Source: Flavobacterium sp. J49 (lineage in GTDB: Bacteria > Bacteroidota > Bacteroidia > Flavobacteriales > Flavobacteriaceae). Taken from it: 43,992 nucleotides of DNA. Positions 40,686 through 43,992 of the stretch are shown one piece after another. Both the position numbers and the translations under genes were made by a program. The stretch's first letter is position 1. Every line of letters starts with the position of its first letter. The notes under the pieces were generated by a model. The model searched no databases and was not told where the DNA came from. It saw only the letters and a list, made by a program, of their open reading frames with translations. The DNA lies in the NCBI RefSeq assembly GCF_011742145.1, contig NZ_JAAQQU010000085.1, positions 1 to 43,992 on the forward strand. The letters are read 5' to 3'.

Positions 40686-43600
40686 ATGAAAAGAATTTTA
40701 TTTTTTTTATTCTTAACGGTTACTTTTTTTGGTAATTCTCAAACCACGGTTACTTATGTAATGCAAACCGGAAATTTTCCCGTAACTTTTAATGACGGAG
40801 GAGGTTTTTTTAATCCTTCATCAGATAATATGGGGATGTGGGCTAATAGTTTTGGCACCCCTAAACAAGCAGCTGCTTGGCGTACGTTCAAGACAACTGG
40901 TAACAATACCGGTAGTAACAGATCACTGCAAGTTGGTGACACTTTTGTGATTACTGTTGCTTGTACCAGAGCTTTTGGGCAGATTGGTTTTTCATTGAAT
41001 GCAGGAGGAATTCAAGGGAGTAGCTACATTAACAGAACCAGCGGATCAAGGCTTTATGTGAATACTGATAATTATGGTCAGTGGTATGTAAATCGAAATG
41101 CCGGAGTTTCATTATTAGGTTTTTCACCTATACAAAGTAGCTATAAGGATTATAGGTTTACAGTGAGAATTACCTCCAGTACTACTGCCGACGTTTTCTT
41201 GACGGTTGATGGAATAGATTACAGAGCCTTTAATTTAACGATGAACGGCTCTGCTAGTATTGATTCTTTTTCTGTATATGGTTCGGATATGTGGGATGGA
41301 GATTCTAATGACGATGCTTTTTGGAAACAAACCGCAACCGTAACCAATTCCAAACAAGTACAATTGGGTTATTTTTTAAGTTCGGGGACTTTTACACCCG
41401 GTATAATTTCAAATGGATTAGATGCCGCTAGTACTAGTACTCCTTCTGTAAATGATGTTTTTATAGGAGGTGATGTGGGTTCAAAGGTTGTTTTAAATCA
41501 GAGTAACACCTATTCAGGAGCTACAACAATCAATACAAATGCTTTTGGTGAACTTCAAAATGCCCAAGCACTAGGAACAACTTCAGGAGTTACCGTGCAA
41601 AATAATGCTACACTCTCTCTATTTTCTTCAGGAGGTGGTATAACTTATGACAATTATCCAACCATTTTGAATGGATTTGGCGTTAGCGGGTCTAATGGTT
41701 CATTAAGAAGTACAGGTGGAAACAACATTTGGCCGGGTAATATTACTTTAGCATCAGCTTCCAGAATCAATGCTGATGTGAGTGGATTGCCAGGTTCATT
41801 GACTTTATCTGGCACTGTTGGACTTGGCGCCAATGATCTTACTATAGGAACTTCAGGTGCTGATATTACTATATCGGGTCTTATAAGTGGTTCAGGAAAA
41901 ATTATTAAAGAGGGGTCTGGAAATTTAACCCTATCAGCTAACAATACATATTCAGGTTCTACTGCGGTAAATGCCGGAACCTTAATTGTTCAAAAGGGAG
42001 GGCATTCGGCCAGTATTACTACCGGAGCGATAGCTTTTACTTTTGCGTCCACAAATCAAGCAGCAGGGGTTTATGATTTTTTACCGGGGCAGCTTGGGGG
42101 TAGTACCTCAAGAATATTGACCAGTAACTTGGTTGGTGGTAAAACAATTAGTTTTAATTACACTACCGGTGATGTCACGATTTGTGATGTGATGACTGTT
42201 ACTACGGCATCAATAGTCTCTAACAATGCAAACAGTTCTTTTTTCGCCAAAAGCGGTGATGTCATTACATTAAGTTTTACGACTTCCGAAGCTGCGTCTG
42301 TCACTCCAATCGTTTACATAAATGGTAATGCAGCTACTGTAACAGGTAGTGGAACGACATGGTCGGCCAGCAAAACAGTGGTTGGTGGTGATGCAGATGG
42401 TTTAGTAACTTTTACGATTTCATTTCAAAATACTTTTGGTTGTGTCGGTACTCGTAATACTGTTACGGATGGTTCTTCTGTTACTATCGATACCGCAGCA
42501 CCAAACATTTCTTCAGCTACTATAGCTTCAAATAATGCTAACAGTTCAAGTCATGCTAAAACAGGGAATGTCATTACTTTAAGTTTTACTACTTCTGAGG
42601 TTCCCGTTGTTACTCCAAGCGTTTCGATTAATGGAAATGCTGCCGTTGTTACTGGTGGTGGAACCACTTGGTCAGCTACAAAGACCGTAGTTGGTGGTGA
42701 CGCTAGCGGAATAGTAACTTTTTCCATAGGTATTAGCGATGCGGCAGGGAATACGGCTACTCGAACTACTACTACCGATAGTTCTTCTGTCACTATAGAT
42801 AATTCATCGCCTGGATTTGTAGCAGTATCAATTGCTTCGAACAATGCAGGTAACTCTTCAATTGCGGTACCAGGTGATACAGTTACGCTTAGTTTTAGTA
42901 CAACAGAATCAATCACAACTCCAACTGTTGTACTGAATGGTGTTTCTGCTACTGTATCAGGTAGTGGTACTAGTTGGTCAGCAACCACTACCGTTTTAAC
43001 TTGTTCCGGCTCGGTTGTTTCTTTTTCTATCTCGATAAGTGATATTGCGGGTAATACTGCCAATAGTACTAGTACAACTAATAGTTCTCATGTTAGTATT
43101 GGTGCTCAAGTTGGAACACCAAGTTTTACTGCCGGTGCTACTTTGGTATGTCAAGATGCTCCTAATGAAATTTATACGGCTACGGCGGCCAATGCCACAG
43201 GAGGTATTTTCTATGGTGTTGAGCCTGAAGAAGCCGGAGTGATTAATGATGTTACCGGAGTGATGAATTGGGACGCTGCTTTCTCAGGAGAAGCCACAAT
43301 TACAGCCTATGCTTTTGGATGTAACGGACCAACAACTTCAAATAGAGTAGTTACCGTACAATCAAAATACTTGTTTTATGTGGATGCTGACGGTGATGGT
43401 TACGGAAGCACTACCAGCAGTATGGAATGTTCTTCCGGTGCTGCTGTAGCACCAACAGGATTCTCTACCAACAATACTGATTGTAATGATGGCAACGGTG
43501 CTATTAATCCGGGTGCTGCAGAAATCAACTTCAACAATGTTGACGAGGATTGTGATGGTTCTAAATTCAATGGTCATGCGCCTGTTGTTTCTAACATTAC

Positions 43601-43992
43601 CACAGCAAGTGGTACTTTGGCTGCGATGACTACGAATATTTCTTGTTCTGTGGCTACTAATACAACTCCTTATTCAGGAAGTTCAGTTGTACACAAATTC
43701 AAAGTAACCAGAACTTCTCCGGCAGCTGCTCCTGTAGAGTTTGAAAGAGCTTCGCGCACATTCGCTATTTCAGAATTGGCCATTGCAGCCTATTCAGCCA
43801 CATATGAAGTTCAGGCTACGGCTATCGTAAACGGGGAAGAGCAACCTTACAATGGTAATACAGCCACTTTTACTACGCCTGCTGCACCGGTTATTCCGTT
43901 AGTTTCTCAAGTAGTTACGAACCAATGTAACCAGACTTTGGCTACGATTAACTCTTATATCTATGCCAATAACAGCACTATGTATAATAATG
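40686..43992 (+). CDS. Giant secreted multidomain surface protein (3' end outside window)
   Basis: The frame runs from ATG 40686 to the right edge without a stop; 1102 residues are visible. Signal peptide MKRILFFLFLTVTFFGNSQ. Residues about 20-240 form a beta-rich domain, perhaps lectin-like. Two autotransporter-associated beta-strand (PATR) units follow (NTYSGATTINTNAFGEL near 275, GSGNLTLSANNTYSGSTAVN near 415). Three Ig-like repeats of about 103 residues occupy 505-807 (SNNANSS, VITLSFTTSE, TWSA, VVGGDA motifs). A MopE-like metal-binding segment comes near 897-958 (VDADGDGYGS, DCNDGNGAINPGA, VDEDCDG), then further Ig-like sequence. T9SS export is likely given the architecture and organism, but the sorting tail is not visible. 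It is perhaps an adhesin. Confidence 0.85.
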   Translation, partial: MKRILFFLFLTVTFFGNSQTTVTYVMQTGNFPVTFNDGGGFFNPSSDNMGMWANSFGTPKQAAAWRTFKTTGNNTGSNRSLQVGDTFVITVACTRAFGQIGFSLNAGGIQGSSYINRTSGSRLYVNTDNYGQWYVNRNAGVSLLGFSPIQSSYKDYRFTVRITSSTTADVFLTVDGIDYRAFNLTMNGSASIDSFSVYGSDMWDGDSNDDAFWKQTATVTNSKQVQLGYFLSSGTFTPGIISNGLDAASTSTPSVNDVFIGGDVGSKVVLNQSNTYSGATTINTNAFGELQNAQALGTTSGVTVQNNATLSLFSSGGGITYDNYPTILNGFGVSGSNGSLRSTGGNNIWPGNITLASASRINADVSGLPGSLTLSGTVGLGANDLTIGTSGADITISGLISGSGKIIKEGSGNLTLSANNTYSGSTAVNAGTLIVQKGGHSASITTGAIAFTFASTNQAAGVYDFLPGQLGGSTSRILTSNLVGGKTISFNYTTGDVTICDVMTVTTASIVSNNANSSFFAKSGDVITLSFTTSEAASVTPIVYINGNAATVTGSGTTWSASKTVVGGDADGLVTFTISFQNTFGCVGTRNTVTDGSSVTIDTAAPNISSATIASNNANSSSHAKTGNVITLSFTTSEVPVVTPSVSINGNAAVVTGGGTTWSATKTVVGGDASGIVTFSIGISDAAGNTATRTTTTDSSSVTIDNSSPGFVAVSIASNNAGNSSIAVPGDTVTLSFSTTESITTPTVVLNGVSATVSGSGTSWSATTTVLTCSGSVVSFSISISDIAGNTANSTSTTNSSHVSIGAQVGTPSFTAGATLVCQDAPNEIYTATAANATGGIFYGVEPEEAGVINDVTGVMNWDAAFSGEATITAYAFGCNGPTTSNRVVTVQSKYLFYVDADGDGYGSTTSSMECSSGAAVAPTGFSTNNTDCNDGNGAINPGAAEINFNNVDEDCDGSKFNGHAPVVSNITTASGTLAAMTTNISCSVATNTTPYSGSSVVHKFKVTRTSPAAAPVEFERASRTFAISELAIAAYSATYEVQATAIVNGEEQPYNGNTATFTTPAAPVIPLVSQVVTNQCNQTLATINSYIYANNSTMYNN
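42198..43106 (+). repeat. Three tandem Ig-like coding repeats of about 308 bp
   Basis: Copies begin near 42198, 42507 and 42815. Shared blocks include TCNAACAATGCNRRYARYTC-type starts and encoded SNNANSS, GDVITLSFTTSE and VVGGDA motifs. The first two are closer to each other than to the third, which lacks the VVGGDA block. Confidence 0.8.

Noticed and set aside
41490..42000. PATR repeats taken as proof of a type V autotransporter
   Set aside because: No barrel domain is visible and the organism uses T9SS; PATR-like repeats also occur in other secreted repeat proteins.
42551..43063. Open frame on the minus strand inside the giant gene
   Set aside because: It is the complement of the Ig-like repeat coding region; its own product has no recognisable domain, while the plus frame is continuous from a signal peptide.

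Overview
The window reads as chromosome of a Flavobacteriaceae bacterium, most likely Flavobacterium or a close relative. It is AT-rich. It carries type IX secretion (T9SS) cargo with both type A and type B C-terminal sorting domains, a PorP/SprF protein, a PorE-like OmpA protein and a PafA-type alkaline phosphatase. Many genes are preceded by the Bacteroidota promoter box TAnnTTTG. No rRNA, tRNA, CRISPR array, transposase or phage genes were seen.

Layout. 1-5890: the 3' part of a huge repeat-built type B T9SS adhesin, then its SprF-like outer-membrane partner and a PorE-like cell-wall anchor. 6054-9400: alkaline phosphatase, lysA (convergent, with a shared terminator) and a small lipoprotein. 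9587-13947: sucC, then a three-gene cluster of GT-C transferase, GT2 polyprenyl-phosphate glycosyltransferase and methyltransferase. 14053-19261: a TPR histidine kinase with its LytTR response regulator, next to a leucine-rich-repeat T9SS protein. 19445-20728: gltA. 21176-25364: a YadA-head-like repeat protein and a type A T9SS protein with a 3-coathanger-like segment, 1 nt apart. 25446-27759: two guanidine-modifying hydrolases (an arginine deiminase/DDAH-like enzyme and CtlX) separated by a four-helix-bundle gene that has its own flanking inverted repeats. 27843-31317: MarC-family protein, CoA-binding protein, Na+/solute symporter and recR. 31396-39529: capsule/exopolysaccharide genes (Wza-like, Wzc-like, UDP-sugar 4-epimerase, UDP-glucose 6-dehydrogenase, TviB-like dehydrogenase, rfbB). 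39561-43992: an uncharacterised protein on the minus strand and the first 3.3 kb of another giant secreted protein that is still open at the right edge.

How the genes fit together. Much of the window concerns the cell surface: T9SS cargo and its secretion/anchoring partners, and envelope polysaccharide synthesis. Housekeeping genes (sucC, gltA, lysA, recR) sit between them as single units bounded by clear hairpin terminators. The parts least like standard annotation are the inverted-repeat cassette between the two guanidine hydrolases, two related LacI-operator-like sites (19351 and 40515), an 18-bp perfect palindrome at 20968, and a probable dispersed repeat after the symporter gene. Functions are assigned by reading protein motifs; no database search was run.
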